Shown here piece by piece: positions 5,719 to 6,723 of a stretch of DNA of 6,723 bases. Origin of the DNA: Tannerella sp. GTDB taxonomy: Bacteria > Bacteroidota > Bacteroidia > Bacteroidales > Tannerellaceae. Below the pieces are notes generated by a model, which did no database searches, had not been told where the DNA came from, and saw only the letters and a list, made by a program, of their open reading frames with translations. The translations under genes were made by a program, and so were the position numbers. How positions within the stretch are numbered: position 1 is the first letter of the stretch; the number at the start of each line of letters is the position of its first letter. The stretch spans positions 1-6,723 of the forward strand of contig JAISEZ010000048.1 of the NCBI GenBank assembly GCA_031263835.1. Direction: 5' to 3'.

Positions 5719-5899
5719 TGTCATGGGGGTCGAGAATCCTATCGGGATGATGTGTTGGTAGAAAATCACGGTCATGACGGTTGAAAATCCCGTATGAGTG
5801 ATATGTCGGTAGAAAATCACGGTCATAGTGGTTGAAAATCCCATCGGGATGACATGTAGGTAGCAAATCCCGGTCATAGTGGTCGGGAATCCCGTATTC
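5719..5899. repeat. 51-bp tandem repeat, about 3.5 copies, abutting the IS110 transposase stop codon
   Basis: Full units lie at 5719-5769, 5770-5820 and 5821-5871, with a partial fourth from 5872 to about 5899. Each unit has two related halves of 22 and 29 bp. Both share a core like GGTTGAAAATCCC or GGTAGAAAATCAC, so the array is a compound repeat. The units are adjacent with no spacers. The fourth copy ends at the TAA of the transposase (5902-5900). It includes an 11-base palindrome, CGGGAATCCCG, at 5884-5894. The array could be host DNA chosen as the insertion site or the non-coding end of the IS110 element. Confidence 0.85.
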
Positions 5900-6723
5900 T
5901 TATGATTTATGCAAGCAAAAGGCATAATTTTTTTCATAAAAACTGTTATTTTTAATCACGGCAAACATACGCAATACGAGTTTACCCCTTACAGCGTTTA
6001 TCACCAGCATTTTGTTTTTACCTTCAGCCATTTTTCGGAGATAATAATCATTTAATTCTCCTTTCATCCTGATTGCAGCGCTCAGGGCAGCCATGTGCAA
6101 AAGCGCTTTAATACTTTTGTCCGCCCGGTTGGAGACTTTAGACCGGGAGCGTACCGATGAGCCGGAATCATATCTGAACGGAGCAACTCCGGCATGGCAG
6201 CAGAACTTGCGTGCACTGTCAAAATCACAGAATGCGTTGGTTTCTACAATCATCTTAACCGCAGTTCTTTCGCCTGCCCCGTCTACGGAAAGCAGTAATT
6301 CGTGCTGACGCTTCAGCGCTTTATCGCTGTCTGTCAGCTCCCGGATTTTGACTTCAATTTCATCGATAGCTACCTCCAGTTCCTTCAGCACCATGTCCTT
6401 ACGCCGGGCTTTGTCCTGGTAATCATCCGGGTTCATAAACCGCTTCTGATCGGTAAGCTGCCCCCGATATTTACCTTTATCGCACATGTACATATCGCGT
6501 TCGCCGACAAGCTGTTTTAACGTTGACAGGTGCTTTTCCGGCAGGGAAAACAGACGGACTTTATCCTGAAAACGAATCGCGTATGCGGCTATTTTACGGG
6601 CGTCCAGTTTGTCGTTCTTACCGCGGTTAAGTCCTGATGAATGTTTTATCTGCGTCGCATTTTCCATCCACAGGTCGATGCGTAATGCTTCGCAGGCACA
6701 GCCAAGCGGATAACCGTACTGCC
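5900..6723 (-). CDS. IS110-family transposase (DEDD recombinase), N-terminus outside window
   Basis: The minus-strand frame is open from the window edge to TAA (5902-5900), giving 273 visible residues; family members are usually ~320-350, so about the first 60-70 are missing. An internal ATG at 6667 is not the true start, because the frame continues upstream with homologous-looking sequence (YGYPLGCACEALRIDLW). Visible parts: the end of the RuvC-like DEDD domain with GKNDKLDARKIAAYA, where the two Asp residues spaced by three match the last acids of the DEDD set; a long charged, probably coiled-coil segment; and the Transposase_20 domain, with a helix-hairpin-helix-like SVDGAGERTAVKMI and the segment FRYDSGSSVRSR, which should contain the catalytic serine. 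IS110 enzymes act with a bridge RNA encoded in the element's non-coding end and leave short or no terminal inverted repeats. The visible part looks intact, so the enzyme may be functional. Confidence 0.95.
   Translation of the reverse strand, partial: QYGYPLGCACEALRIDLWMENATQIKHSSGLNRGKNDKLDARKIAAYAIRFQDKVRLFSLPEKHLSTLKQLVGERDMYMCDKGKYRGQLTDQKRFMNPDDYQDKARRKDMVLKELEVAIDEIEVKIRELTDSDKALKRQHELLLSVDGAGERTAVKMIVETNAFCDFDSARKFCCHAGVAPFRYDSGSSVRSRSKVSNRADKSIKALLHMAALSAAIRMKGELNDYYLRKMAEGKNKMLVINAVRGKLVLRMFAVIKNNSFYEKNYAFCLHKS
5900..6723 (-). mobile_element. Part of an IS110-family insertion sequence (boundaries not determined)
   Basis: Only the 3' part of the transposase gene is inside the window. 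The downstream end of the element cannot be placed, because IS110 elements lack conspicuous terminal inverted repeats and target duplications. It may lie close to 5900, within the 51-bp repeat array, or in the AT-rich stretch beyond it. Confidence 0.7.

Noticed and set aside
4910..5899. CRISPR array
   Set aside because: Both the 21-bp and 51-bp arrays are contiguous without unique spacers, and no cas gene is visible.
5645..5937. 73- and 80-codon minus-strand frames across the 51-bp array
   Set aside because: 17-residue repeats result from a 51-bp unit being open in more than one frame; no start signals or non-repeat domain support either.
5900..6667. Transposase starting at the ATG at 6667
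   Set aside because: The frame continues upstream to the window edge with sequence typical of the DEDD domain, so this Met is internal.

Overview
The window looks like a chromosomal accessory region of a Bacteroidota bacterium, probably Bacteroidales. Three things point there. The large gene encodes a secreted protein of the kind these bacteria export: delta-60-like repeats, a PKD-like domain, FG-GAP/VCBS repeats, and a WNQYAYNVVNINEDLT-type segment that in Bacteroidota usually precedes a T9SS sorting domain. A near-perfect Bacteroidota promoter (-33 TTTG, -7 TAnnTTTG) lies on the minus strand near 5600. There are no clear Shine-Dalgarno sequences. The exact species cannot be told from the sequence. 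Every gene I can support is on the minus strand, so the biological order runs from high to low coordinates.

From right to left: (1) 5900-6723, the C-terminal ~80% of an IS110-family transposase that enters from outside the window. (2) 5719-5899, about 3.5 copies of a 51-bp tandem repeat that runs right up to the transposase stop codon. (3) 5565-5718, an AT-rich stretch carrying the promoter. (4) 4824-5564, a 246-codon ORF of uncertain status; its second half is a 21-bp minisatellite of about 14 units with 42-bp and 84-bp higher-order periodicity, and its stop codon overlaps the next start as ATGA. (5) 4156-4827 and 3262-3942, two tandem paralogues of ~225 residues of unknown function, each with a helical N-terminal half and a beta-rich C-terminal half ending in a W-[IV]-G-T-R-G-D-[FY]-G-P-W-S-K signature. 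Between them lies a 213-bp gap with a 7-bp repeat. (6) 1-3212, a long secreted multi-domain protein whose 3' end lies outside the window.

Inference: the promoter at ~5600, the ATGA overlap, the 49-bp gap between the last paralogue and the big gene, and the absence of any other recognisable promoter or terminator fit one long transcript from the repeat ORF through the two paralogues to the surface protein. How the genes cooperate is unknown. The most unusual aspects are the hierarchical 21/42/84-bp minisatellite in the promoter-proximal ORF, the 51-bp array abutting the IS110 gene, the uncharacterised paralogue pair, and the patchwork codon use inside the large gene, which suggests module exchange.
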